Below, one piece after another: positions 1-8,527 of a stretch of DNA of 20,614 bases. The stretch is from a virus. The stretch is from positions 1 through 20,614 of the IMG/VR virus record IMGVR_UViG_3300010885_032183. One strand, given 5' to 3'. Within the stretch, counting starts at the first letter, position 1; the number at the start of each line of letters is the position of its first letter. The position numbers and the translations under genes are program-made. The notes below the pieces were generated by a model. That model saw only the letters and a list, made by a program, of their open reading frames with translations, was not told the origin of the DNA and searched no databases.

Positions 1-937
1 CACCTTGAATATCACTGTAAGGAATATCAGTGACTAAATCAACTTCACCATATTGTGTTAAAGTTTCAATGCTATATTGATCATCATTGAACGGTACTTT
101 AAATGATACTGTACCAATTTCAGCACCATTATTGTCAACACCATAAACTTCACGTTTAAAAATGTTTTCTTGGTAACCAATGCCTTCGCTTAATCCAGGT
201 TCAGTTTGAATCCAAAAATTATGACCTAACTGATTAACTGTAAAATTATAAGTTCTTCCTCGTACAAGATTTAAAGTTGGATTGACTTTATTTGTAACTT
301 GATCAAATTGATATCCAATTAAACCAACTGGTTTATTTCTTATTACATTTCCAGTGGTGTCGGGGTTTGCTGGACGTCTAACTGTTAATTCTTCTAAGAA
401 GATAACTTCCTCTTTATTCTTGTCTGCTTCGTAACCGTTAACTTCTAAAGTTAATGGGCCAGTCGGGATCCAATAATACTTGCTATAATTAATAAGTTTA
501 TCGAGATCGATAAACCCTTCATAATTATAATATTCATTAGAAAATAATCTGCTGTGATCTGTGTTGATACCGCCTTCTAAGGCAATAGCATTTAATAAAT
601 CAACATAGTTATAGGCATTTGTTTTTTTAAATTTATTTGTTCCGACAATTCTTTTATTGATAACAAGACCAGGTTCAAGTTGATAAAATTGACTGTAACT
701 ATCAGTCTCTCTAACATATGCATCATCTGATTTATAGTTAGGACTAATATCTTGTCTTCCAATATAACCATACACATTTGTCATGCGTGGTTCCTGAATT
801 AACTGATCTACTGTTGCATTTAAAAATCTACGATTAGTATTTGTTCTGAATACACCAGGCAGAAATTCACTTGATATCTTTCTATTTTTGGTAGACTGAT
901 TAATTTTAGGAACATTATCTAAAAACTTATTGACCAT
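1..937 (-). CDS. Virion structural (probable baseplate) protein, N-terminal fragment
   Basis: The minus strand is open from an ATG at 937 to the left edge with no stop, giving about 312 residues of a longer protein that continues outside the window. I translated the first ~100 codons directly; they begin MVNKFLDNVPKINQ and contain VYGYIGRQDIS near residue 75. The ATG lies 12 nt past the gp6 stop, with a weak AGG about 8 nt upstream, so it should be read from the same late transcript as gp6. The position just after gp6 fits a further baseplate wedge or tail structural protein, and gp7 occupies this place in T4. I see no domain that proves gp7 identity, so the product is named by context. Shorter reading frames on this stretch are out of frame with it and are shadows. 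Confidence 0.85.
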   Translation of the reverse strand, partial: MVNKFLDNVPKINQSTKNRKISSEFLPGVFRTNTNRRFLNATVDQLIQEPRMTNVYGYIGRQDISPNYKSDDAYVRETDSYSQFYQLEPGLVINKRIVGTNKFKKTNAYNYVDLLNAIALEGGINTDHSRLFSNEYYNYEGFIDLDKLINYSKYYWIPTGPLTLEVNGYEADKNKEEVIFLEELTVRRPANPDTTGNVIRNKPVGLIGYQFDQVTNKVNPTLNLVRGRTYNFTVNQLGHNFWIQTEPGLSEGIGYQENIFKREVYGVDNNGAEIGTVSFKVPFNDDQYSIETLTQYGEVDLVTDIPYSDIQG

Positions 938-949
938 TTTTAATACCTA

Positions 950-3900
950 TTAACCTGTTATTAAAGAATTTTGATTTAACCCAACATAAACACCAGTTAC
1001 AACTTCAATGTTTTCCACGGTTGCTGCACTTACTAATATCTCATTTGGTTGACTACGTATTTCATAAAGATCACCAAATACACTATCTGGATAAATTGGT
1101 ATTAGCACAACACTGTTTAAGTATTGTCCCAATTGGCTATGTAAGTAAGCACTGAGTTCTGAGAAATAGAATGTTTTTCCAAAATCCCAATTTTCAATTG
1201 CAAAGTAAGCATTTATTTTATCAACAACTCTACTCTTTAATTCATTAGCACTAATATTACTACTTAAATTTTTAATAACTTGAATTGTTGCCTGAAGTGG
1301 GGCTGATGCTTTTGAACCAAACAAAGGTTTATAAACTCCTGAATTCAAAATCATTTCGTCACTGATCATTTTTAATTGTAGTAATTCATAATATGAAGTA
1401 CGTAATGTTACCGAATCAACTGGAGTTGGCATTGTTACTTTATTTGTCATATCAGTGATATAATTTCTATATGCTTCGTCGTAACTACGTGTTAAGATAA
1501 AGGTATCGATGAGATTAGTTGTTGCAGGATCGATACGACGACGATCACTTGCATTATGTTTATATTGAAATAATAATCCTTGTCTCCCAATATATGCTTT
1601 ATATTCAGTGCTTACATCAACTACAGTATTTGCATTACCATTATAAACAATTTGATAAAAACTTTTATCGTTGATAGCATAGAACAGTTTTCCGTTTGGA
1701 AAATTATTTCTTACATTTTCAATTGCAGTTCTTGTTGCATATACATAATTTATTATTCCACTATCTAAAACTTGATATCGAATTAGGTTATCATAATCAA
1801 TAAATTTTTGATAGAAAACATAAGTGTTATCATTTGATCCCACTACTGTTGAAAAGATAGTCGGATCTGTTGGCAGATCATTACGTGAAGATTTAGGGAA
1901 TGTTACTTTTACTTTAGTACTGTCAACATATCCATCAGTTTCTATAATATTTTCAAGTAAGTCTAAAATTACTTTACGTTCAATTCTACTAGTATTTGCA
2001 CTATTGGTATTGCTTTCAAGTATTTTAATATTATCTTTAACTACAGTATTTGTTTTAACATCATACACTGATTCAGGATTGATATTCAAAAATCGAATTG
2101 AATTACTTGAGTAGATGTAATCTAACCCTCTGTACGCAACAGTATATTTTGTTCCATCATTTGTGAATAACATTAACCAACTTGAATCATTATTAGTTCC
2201 GCCAGTCGCAAGATCAAATTTACTTGTTTGATCAACATTGTTAATTGCAACAATTTTCCAAGGTTCACCGTATGGTGTTTGTGACCAATCATATCGCAAT
2301 GCGAATTCTACATTATTAAGAATGTATGTTGTCATAGTGTTGATTAAAGTATTAGTTAGTTTAGTCGTAAATGGCACATAACATAATGATGCTACTGCAC
2401 CTGTAGGAATGTTTTCACTTAATGTAATACTACCAATGGTACGCCCTGCAAGATAGATAGGGGTACTGCCGTCGCCAATTTGACTTTTGATTGATGCATA
2501 AATTTCAGTCTTATCTGTAGGTAATTTAGGTGTACCTAATATTAAACTATTACTATTATCAAAGTAATAACCAGTAGGTGCTGTAAACTTAATAAGACTA
2601 TTGATTAACAAATATCTCAGATTATTAGTTACACCAGCACTATTACCGATTGGCTGATATGTAAGTAAACTATAAGAATAAGCAAAGAATCCTGTTGATG
2701 TGTTAGTGTCATCAGTCTGTCTAATCCAATTTAAGAATGGCAAGACCTGACTATTGTACTTTTCGTAAAAGAAATGTTGAGTTGCATTACTCTTAACTAT
2801 AGGTTGAATAACATTGTTAACAGTTCTAATTACATCATTGCGACTTGTAAAACTAAAAGAAGTGCTTTCTAATATTTCTTTTTTATAGAAAGATCCATCG
2901 CTTCCAAATAAGTCAGTACTACTATATTTTCCAGTTGGATCGGTGATATCTAAATATCTACTAATACCACTGCTATATCTATTAACACTTTTTACTTTAA
3001 TAATATCACTGTACATAGCATATGGAAGTACGTTGTAATCTTCGCCGTTTACCATACGTCCCTGTGTATAGAAATTTTGTGGAGCCTTATCTTTAATTTC
3101 TTGAATTAGATCTCTGCGGCTGCTATTTGCAACAGTATATTGCAATGATGCCTGGATAGTTAAACGTTCAGGACGTCCAATTTTATTGATATAAGGAATT
3201 ACGATGCTTACATTGGCTAGATCAGCAGGACTGATTCTATATGTTAAGCCGTTACTAACTCTAAAATATGTTCTATAATTTCCAAGTGGGGTATCACCAA
3301 AAGTATCATCACCAAATATCAAATCAATTTGATCATTTACTCTACTGGCAACACTGAATAATTTTCTATTTCCGCGAGCAATACTATTGTAAACTGCATT
3401 ACTACCGATAATATTAGGAATCTTAGTCCATTGATCGCCAATGGATCCATTGTTTAAATCATAAAACCAAACATCTTCATTATTAATGTTTTCTAAATTA
3501 ATACTTAAAATACGATTTGGAACACGGTCAGGAAATGCTTGGTCTAAATTGTTTAGTACACCTTGTTTGAAGAACAAAAAATATCCAGTATTAATGCTGG
3601 CATTGCCCCTGCTATCATTTTGATAAACAATACCAAAATTACCAAAAGAACCTGGATCATTCTCAACAATAGTTTCACTGTCAGTGATACTTGCACTTAC
3701 AATTTCAAATGGAGTGATTGTATCATTAATCACAGTAGTAAATGGGAAAACTGGCTGGATAGTAGTGGGAACAGCAACATTATATTGTTCTGTTTTAATG
3801 CCACTTATAACTTTACTGGCAAATGGTTTGCCAACACGCTGACCGCTTGCTAACGATGCATTTATTATTAAATTGAATTGATTTAGCCAATCTGAGTTAG

Positions 3901-4348
3901 ATGGATCGTTCCAGTTGATAGTAATTCTACTTAAATTTCTACTACTGTAGTCTACTACATTTTCAGTCGTTGTAATGCTTTTTATTTTTACAATGCCATT
4001 TGCTGCTCTATTACGATTAGGGTTATAATTTAACTGTTTGACAAGTTTTAATACACTATCTTTACGTTCAGCAGTGGCAAGAAAATTCTCCCTTGCATTT
4101 AAATCAGTACGAAATGCAAGGCTTTGTGCCTGGAAAGCAATTAAATCTAATAATGCAATAAATTCACTGGATTCAATGAAATCATTGAAATCTTCAGCAT
4201 AGTAAGTGCGAAGATAATCAACCATAACTTTACGAATAGTTTCGAAATCATATGCTTGGAAGTCTGCTTCAGTAAAAGCAGTGTAAAGTTTTTTCCAATC
4301 TTCAGCAGCAAAAAGATTTGTCTGTCTGTTGTTTGATGGTGTTGCCAT
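950..4348 (-). CDS. 6: Baseplate wedge protein gp6 (baseplate J-like), unusually long
   Basis: gp6 forms the ring of the contractile-tail baseplate that links the wedges and changes shape on infection. The N-terminal 120 residues are typical of the family: DFETIRKVMVDYLRTYYAEDF (about 34-54), then FIESSEFIALLDLIAFQAQS, FRTDLNARENF, and an RKDSVLKLVKQLNYNPNR stretch. The C-terminal ~150 residues (YYELLQLKMISDEMI to the end) also look like gp6. At 1132 residues it is far longer than T4 gp6 (about 660). The extra length seems to lie in the middle, roughly residues 540-920, and I do not recognise any fold there. The start ATG at 4348 follows AGAGG about 10 nt upstream and a perfect TATAAATA late box. 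The gene lies 49 nt after gp25 and 12 nt before the next structural gene. Confidence 0.93.
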   Translation of the reverse strand: MATPSNNRQTNLFAAEDWKKLYTAFTEADFQAYDFETIRKVMVDYLRTYYAEDFNDFIESSEFIALLDLIAFQAQSLAFRTDLNARENFLATAERKDSVLKLVKQLNYNPNRNRAANGIVKIKSITTTENVVDYSSRNLSRITINWNDPSNSDWLNQFNLIINASLASGQRVGKPFASKVISGIKTEQYNVAVPTTIQPVFPFTTVINDTITPFEIVSASITDSETIVENDPGSFGNFGIVYQNDSRGNASINTGYFLFFKQGVLNNLDQAFPDRVPNRILSINLENINNEDVWFYDLNNGSIGDQWTKIPNIIGSNAVYNSIARGNRKLFSVASRVNDQIDLIFGDDTFGDTPLGNYRTYFRVSNGLTYRISPADLANVSIVIPYINKIGRPERLTIQASLQYTVANSSRRDLIQEIKDKAPQNFYTQGRMVNGEDYNVLPYAMYSDIIKVKSVNRYSSGISRYLDITDPTGKYSSTDLFGSDGSFYKKEILESTSFSFTSRNDVIRTVNNVIQPIVKSNATQHFFYEKYNSQVLPFLNWIRQTDDTNTSTGFFAYSYSLLTYQPIGNSAGVTNNLRYLLINSLIKFTAPTGYYFDNSNSLILGTPKLPTDKTEIYASIKSQIGDGSTPIYLAGRTIGSITLSENIPTGAVASLCYVPFTTKLTNTLINTMTTYILNNVEFALRYDWSQTPYGEPWKIVAINNVDQTSKFDLATGGTNNDSSWLMLFTNDGTKYTVAYRGLDYIYSSNSIRFLNINPESVYDVKTNTVVKDNIKILESNTNSANTSRIERKVILDLLENIIETDGYVDSTKVKVTFPKSSRNDLPTDPTIFSTVVGSNDNTYVFYQKFIDYDNLIRYQVLDSGIINYVYATRTAIENVRNNFPNGKLFYAINDKSFYQIVYNGNANTVVDVSTEYKAYIGRQGLLFQYKHNASDRRRIDPATTNLIDTFILTRSYDEAYRNYITDMTNKVTMPTPVDSVTLRTSYYELLQLKMISDEMILNSGVYKPLFGSKASAPLQATIQVIKNLSSNISANELKSRVVDKINAYFAIENWDFGKTFYFSELSAYLHSQLGQYLNSVVLIPIYPDSVFGDLYEIRSQPNEILVSAATVENIEVVTGVYVGLNQNSLITG

Positions 4349-4369
4349 TATAATCTAAACCTCTAACAT

Positions 4370-4377
4370 TATTTATA
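4370..4377 (-). promoter_or_regulatory. T4-type late promoter box (TATAAATA) ahead of gp6
   Basis: Read on the minus strand, these eight bases are exactly TATAAATA, the late promoter element recognised by T4 gp55-containing RNA polymerase. In T4, transcription starts about 6 nt past the box. Here that gives a start near 4364 and a leader of about 15 nt carrying an AGAGG ribosome site before the gp6 ATG at 4348. It sits in one of the few real gaps (49 nt) of the late operon. The match is perfect, the place is right, and gp55 is encoded in the same window. Confidence 0.75.
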
Positions 4378-4397
4378 TGGATTATAATATGCGTATT

Positions 4398-4835
4398 TTA
4401 ATAGGACAATGTACTTGAAATGGTTCCATCATTTCCATCAAATGCCAGATTTAAACTTATTAATTCATTTGTTCCTTTAAGGGCAATCTGTATATCCAAT
4501 AAAAGACCATGACCCGAAGGACTTTCTTCAACATTAATTCGATCAATCATTGAAATGCGAGGATCGTTTGAAATTATCTCTGTTACGTTAGCAACAATTT
4601 CATTTTTTAACACTGTAGTAAGAGGATCGAATAATTTATCCCAAATTAAACATCCAAACCCAGGATTCATTAATTTTTCACCTTTTCTAATGTGAAAATG
4701 ATTTAACAAATCAGTAATGATTAAATTTTTATCAGTTATAGAATATGGACCAAAATAATTTTCCCCAATACCTACAATAGTAGTGGGATCTCGATTAATG
4801 AATTTTTTAGTACTATAACCTTTATATACTGTCAT
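4398..4835 (-). CDS. 25: Baseplate wedge protein gp25 (gp25/GPW lysozyme-like family)
   Basis: gp25 is the small core wedge subunit that connects baseplate to tail sheath. Family features include the LLNHFHIRKGEKLMNPGFGC segment, where a short helix is followed by a turn and NPGFG. After it come KNEIVANVTEIISNDPRI and a C-terminal beta region with LLLDIQIALKGTNEL. The length, about 145 residues, is normal. I chose the ATG at 4835. A TTG at 4850 would add five residues and overlap the previous gene, but the GGGAGG at 4851-4856 then touches the start codon, which is not workable. From the ATG the spacing to that GGGAGG is 15 nt, which is long, so translational coupling with the upstream stop 8 nt away is likely. 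Confidence 0.9.
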   Translation of the reverse strand: MTVYKGYSTKKFINRDPTTIVGIGENYFGPYSITDKNLIITDLLNHFHIRKGEKLMNPGFGCLIWDKLFDPLTTVLKNEIVANVTEIISNDPRISMIDRINVEESPSGHGLLLDIQIALKGTNELISLNLAFDGNDGTISSTLSY

Positions 4836-4843
4836 ACTATTAT

Positions 4844-6697
4844 TTAACAACCTCCCATCATGCCAGCCGCCGATGCTGCTGCTGCCGGTGCTGCGCCTGC
4901 ACCACCACCGCCGCCCGCAGCACCAACTTCAACTGGTGCACCTAACCCATTATTGTCTAGAACTGTTGCTTGCTCTTCTGAAGCAATTTGAAGTTTTGCT
5001 GCATTGCCAGTTTCACTTAATGCTTGATTTAAATCACCTTGAGTTAATGTTTGATTGGCGCCATCACCAGCAGTAAGTTTACCGGTTACAACATCATCTC
5101 CGCCGCCAGGATCAGGACCATAAATCGTACCTTTGTCGGGACCGTCTAATGCAACTGACTTATATGTAGCATCAGGATTTTGTGGATCGTACCAAGTAGC
5201 ATAGGTAACACCGTCTTGCTTTTCGACCGTACGCTCCCACCCTTCTGGAACATCAGATGGTTTAATAATACTCTCATAATTGTCAAGTGTAGTATTAAGA
5301 TTTGCATTTGCATCATTAAGAGTTTGTTTTGCTTGCTCTAATTGAGCAGCATTTGCTTCAATTTGTGCTTGAACGGCTTGAGGTCTAGTTCCAGCAACTG
5401 CAACAGTACTTCCGGCAGTTGTTACAGGTTGCCCATCGCTTCTAGAAATGTTCCCATCTTCAGTTTGTTTGAAGGTTAAATTACTACCTTCTTTACTATA
5501 AGTGAAAACATCTTTTCCATTTGCATCTTGTGTAACTTCTACTTGTGTAAAACTTGGATCAACTCCATTTGGCGGCTTAATTAACTTATCTCCACTAGAA
5601 TCATAAACTGATCCATCATTATATCTTCTATATTCAGTACCGTCTGCTGCTTTTAAAACTCTATAATCGTATCCATTTTCATCAATGATATTTGTACTTA
5701 CTTTATAGTCGCCTGCGGGCAGTCCATCTGGATTTGATGTTGTCCCGGGTCCTGCTGCTGCTTTTGTTTCATATACCCTATTCCATTTTGCATTATATGC
5801 TGCCAACTGCTCTGCTGAAACATTTGGGTTGTCACCCCGTGCATTACCAGTATACCAAACTGTTGGGACTCGACTTACATCGCCCCCAGTGGCTTTTAAA
5901 GCATTATCAACACCAACCGAACCAATCTTATCCCATACTTCAGGCGTCATTTTAGTATCAGGTGTTACCCCTGCTTGTTTAGCCCAAGTATCTAAAGTAG
6001 TTCCAATTGTTTGATAAGGACCTATAGCACTACTTTTTGCGCCCGCATCTAGCATACTTTGTTGATATGCCCTAACTTCAGATAATGTCATATTAGAAGT
6101 ATCAATCGATGTCGGGAAGCCTACTTTTACTGCTTCGTAATTTACTGCTCCGTAATTGCCACCTGCTTCAACTTGTCTAATAGTAGCTAAAATTGGTGCA
6201 TTGTCCCCATCGTATCTTGAAAAATTAGGTCCAACACCCGGTGCTACTCCTCCAACAACTCCACCTGCTCCGTAAACGAATGTACCAGGAGTTACTCCAC
6301 TAAAATTTAAATAATTAAAAGATCCTTGAATTCCCAATTGAATATACTGACTAAGTTGCATAGTTGACAAACTACTGCCACCCATTTTAACAGTATAAGT
6401 TGCAGGACTTACAAAAGTAGATATACCAGTGGTATTATTTTGTATTGCTAGACTAGTTGGATTTACCTCAGAGTCAAATGTATCCGGATCTATTCCTGCG
6501 CTCATAGCACAGCCTTTAATATATTGATCGTAACTATAAAGATCTCTGCCTTGTTCAATACTAGCAACAACAATTGTCATTACTAATTTGGTCATGGGAT
6601 CATTCATATCTATTTCTTGAGTAGGGTCCATACCCCACTGAGATTGCATTTTAGTAAGGAAATCTTGAGTTTTAGAATCTAAAGTATTAGCAGCCAT
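4844..6697 (-). CDS. Tail-associated protein with lysozyme/transglycosylase-like domain
   Basis: This 617-residue protein probably cuts peptidoglycan during tail penetration. Residues about 165-310 look like a goose-lysozyme/SLT-type fold: ILATIRQVEAGGNYGAVN, with E177 as the likely catalytic acid, then SAIGPYQTIGTTLDTWAKQ (223-241), and VPTVWYTGNARG (277-288). The N-terminal ~90 residues are helical and may be a structural attachment region. Residues about 440-470 (QAQIEANAAQLEQAKQTLND) look like a short coiled coil. The last ~30 residues are almost only Gly and Ala and end in MMGGC. The start ATG at 6697 directly follows the stop of the gp5-like gene and has a strong AGGGGGG site. Marine T4-like phages lacking a lysozyme inside gp5 may use this neighbour instead. 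The family assignment rests on motif reading only. Confidence 0.75.
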   Translation of the reverse strand: MAANTLDSKTQDFLTKMQSQWGMDPTQEIDMNDPMTKLVMTIVVASIEQGRDLYSYDQYIKGCAMSAGIDPDTFDSEVNPTSLAIQNNTTGISTFVSPATYTVKMGGSSLSTMQLSQYIQLGIQGSFNYLNFSGVTPGTFVYGAGGVVGGVAPGVGPNFSRYDGDNAPILATIRQVEAGGNYGAVNYEAVKVGFPTSIDTSNMTLSEVRAYQQSMLDAGAKSSAIGPYQTIGTTLDTWAKQAGVTPDTKMTPEVWDKIGSVGVDNALKATGGDVSRVPTVWYTGNARGDNPNVSAEQLAAYNAKWNRVYETKAAAGPGTTSNPDGLPAGDYKVSTNIIDENGYDYRVLKAADGTEYRRYNDGSVYDSSGDKLIKPPNGVDPSFTQVEVTQDANGKDVFTYSKEGSNLTFKQTEDGNISRSDGQPVTTAGSTVAVAGTRPQAVQAQIEANAAQLEQAKQTLNDANANLNTTLDNYESIIKPSDVPEGWERTVEKQDGVTYATWYDPQNPDATYKSVALDGPDKGTIYGPDPGGGDDVVTGKLTAGDGANQTLTQGDLNQALSETGNAAKLQIASEEQATVLDNNGLGAPVEVGAAGGGGGAGAAPAAAASAAGMMGGC

Positions 6698-8512
6698 TTA
6701 TCCCCCCTTCCTTGCAATATATTCTTTAATAAAATCTGATAATGTGTTTGCACCATCACTTTGTATTAAATCTAATAAAGTACTTAATGCTGCAATACCA
6801 TCCTCAGGTGTTGCATAGGAATTTAATCCATTAACTTGCCCAATTGCAAATGGATCTAATGTTAAGTCTGTTAAATCGCCGGGATTATTAAGTGCTTCGC
6901 CTGGTTTCAAATTTTTATTAGTTGTTGCAGTAGGATCCGAAAGATTAACAGCAAACCCAGATGATGAAACTGGCAATGGGAGATCCACATTAGTATAAAG
7001 TGCAGCAGTTTCGTCATACACATTTAATGTTGATGCGTCACCTAGGTTTGCTCCTTGGCCTGCATAACTTGCTTGTAATCCAGGATTAAATTTGATTGGG
7101 CCGCTTGCGTTTGTTAATACCCCATAATACGATGGAACGTCTTTTGTAGTTCCAAAACTACTTGCTGCACCATAACTTCCCGAAGCGCCAGCGGCACTCG
7201 GTACTCCATTGACTGCGGCTTGACTAGGACTACTTGCAGGACTATTTGTTCTAGAGTTTTGATGACCACCAAATGGCTCATGCGATGGGCCTTGCCCACC
7301 CATTGCCATACCAGGAGGACTGGCATTTTTAACTTTTTTACTATTTAAAGTAATACAACCTGCTTTTTGATCAATATGCTGACCACCTGATATCCCCACG
7401 CACATCATTCCGCTCAGATATGTTTTCATTCCTGACAAGTGTAAGTCGCCCATGCCTCCAACTTTAACGCCGCCCATGCCCATAATATCAACAGTTGCAC
7501 CTTTAAGTTTTAATGGGCCAGATGCCGCAATGTCAATTGTGCTTCCGCTTATTTTCACCGAAGAAGGTGTTTCTAATACAATACCAGCAGTGGCATGCAT
7601 TTCCATTTTTGCCTGACTAAAAATTCTAACATTGCCGCCGCCGTCCATTTCAAACCATGCAGAGCCCGATGCGTTTATCAAATAAACAATACCAGCACTA
7701 TCATTTAACAACAACATGTTACCATTACTAGTACGAAGTTTAATTAACTGACTGTTGCCGTTAACATCACCATCGTCCATAATAAACTGATGTCCACCTT
7801 GTCTAGCGGGAGGACTTGTATTCACTTCGCCTTCATCATTAGTACCTGCAGGTAGTACTAGATCGGGGCCAGGTGTGCTAATACCAAATACTCTACTGGG
7901 AGTTTCGCGAAATGCACTACTAATACCCGGCCCTCTGACAGGATCTTGTAATAATCCTTGGCGTTGATAGACTTGCTTCTGGTAGTCGTGCGAAGTTGTT
8001 GCCCTCTTAAAAAACGTACCTTCATTATCATGTGTAGCAGGATCATTATCATTATATTCAACCAGTGGATCAGGTGATCCGCCGTGAAACATACCACTAC
8101 TAATCCCAGGAATCATATGCAGATTTGGCCAATCAGGGATACATCCAAACCAATATCCTCTGAATGGGTCACCGTTTACGAAAGTGCATAAAACGCTTAC
8201 TCCAATATCAGGTGGAACAAACCACATACCATAACTATGCGGACTATTAGTAAAATCTTGACCAGTTGATCTTAGATCAGGACTAGTTTGTCCATAAAAT
8301 GGAGTGCAATAATGAACTGTTCTCCAACTGGAATCGTTGTCTTCGTCTCCGCCTAATTCAGGAATATAAACTTGTAATCTGCCAGAACGCATACTATCGA
8401 TATTATTTTTCACAACCCCAACAAAAGGACCAGGGTTAATTCTAATACCAGCAGCATCTTCATGTCTACTATGTTTTGGTGCTTTACTAGATTGTGTATT
8501 GCTAATTTCCAT
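6698..8512 (-). CDS. 5: Baseplate central spike/hub protein gp5-like (OB-fold plus beta-helix)
   Basis: This is the gp5/VgrG-type spike at the centre of the baseplate. Residues about 26-125 form the OB-fold (NPGPFVGVVKNNIDSMRSGR, then WFVPPDIGVSVLCTFVNGDP and YWFGCIPD). Residues about 240-390 match the conserved gp5 C-terminal region: HQFIMDDGD, LIKLRTSNGNMLLLNDSAG, SAWFEMDGGGNVRIFSQ, followed by short alternating strands rich in Gly and Met, as expected for a three-stranded beta-helix. T4 gp5 carries a lysozyme between these parts; none is seen here. A low-complexity linker (about 395-460) leads to a C-terminal piece with LNNPGDLTDLTLDP (541-554) and SYATPEDGIAALSTLLDLIQ, which resembles the NPGN...GIAAL region of some virion murein hydrolases. 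The start at 8512 has AAAGG upstream. Confidence 0.88.
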   Translation of the reverse strand: MEISNTQSSKAPKHSRHEDAAGIRINPGPFVGVVKNNIDSMRSGRLQVYIPELGGDEDNDSSWRTVHYCTPFYGQTSPDLRSTGQDFTNSPHSYGMWFVPPDIGVSVLCTFVNGDPFRGYWFGCIPDWPNLHMIPGISSGMFHGGSPDPLVEYNDNDPATHDNEGTFFKRATTSHDYQKQVYQRQGLLQDPVRGPGISSAFRETPSRVFGISTPGPDLVLPAGTNDEGEVNTSPPARQGGHQFIMDDGDVNGNSQLIKLRTSNGNMLLLNDSAGIVYLINASGSAWFEMDGGGNVRIFSQAKMEMHATAGIVLETPSSVKISGSTIDIAASGPLKLKGATVDIMGMGGVKVGGMGDLHLSGMKTYLSGMMCVGISGGQHIDQKAGCITLNSKKVKNASPPGMAMGGQGPSHEPFGGHQNSRTNSPASSPSQAAVNGVPSAAGASGSYGAASSFGTTKDVPSYYGVLTNASGPIKFNPGLQASYAGQGANLGDASTLNVYDETAALYTNVDLPLPVSSSGFAVNLSDPTATTNKNLKPGEALNNPGDLTDLTLDPFAIGQVNGLNSYATPEDGIAALSTLLDLIQSDGANTLSDFIKEYIARKGG

Positions 8513-8527
8513 TTTACTTTTAAACCT

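Noticed and set aside
592-777. A 61-codon minus-strand reading frame near the left edge.
   Set aside because: It lies in a different frame inside the larger structural gene that runs from 937 off the left edge, and has no protein features.
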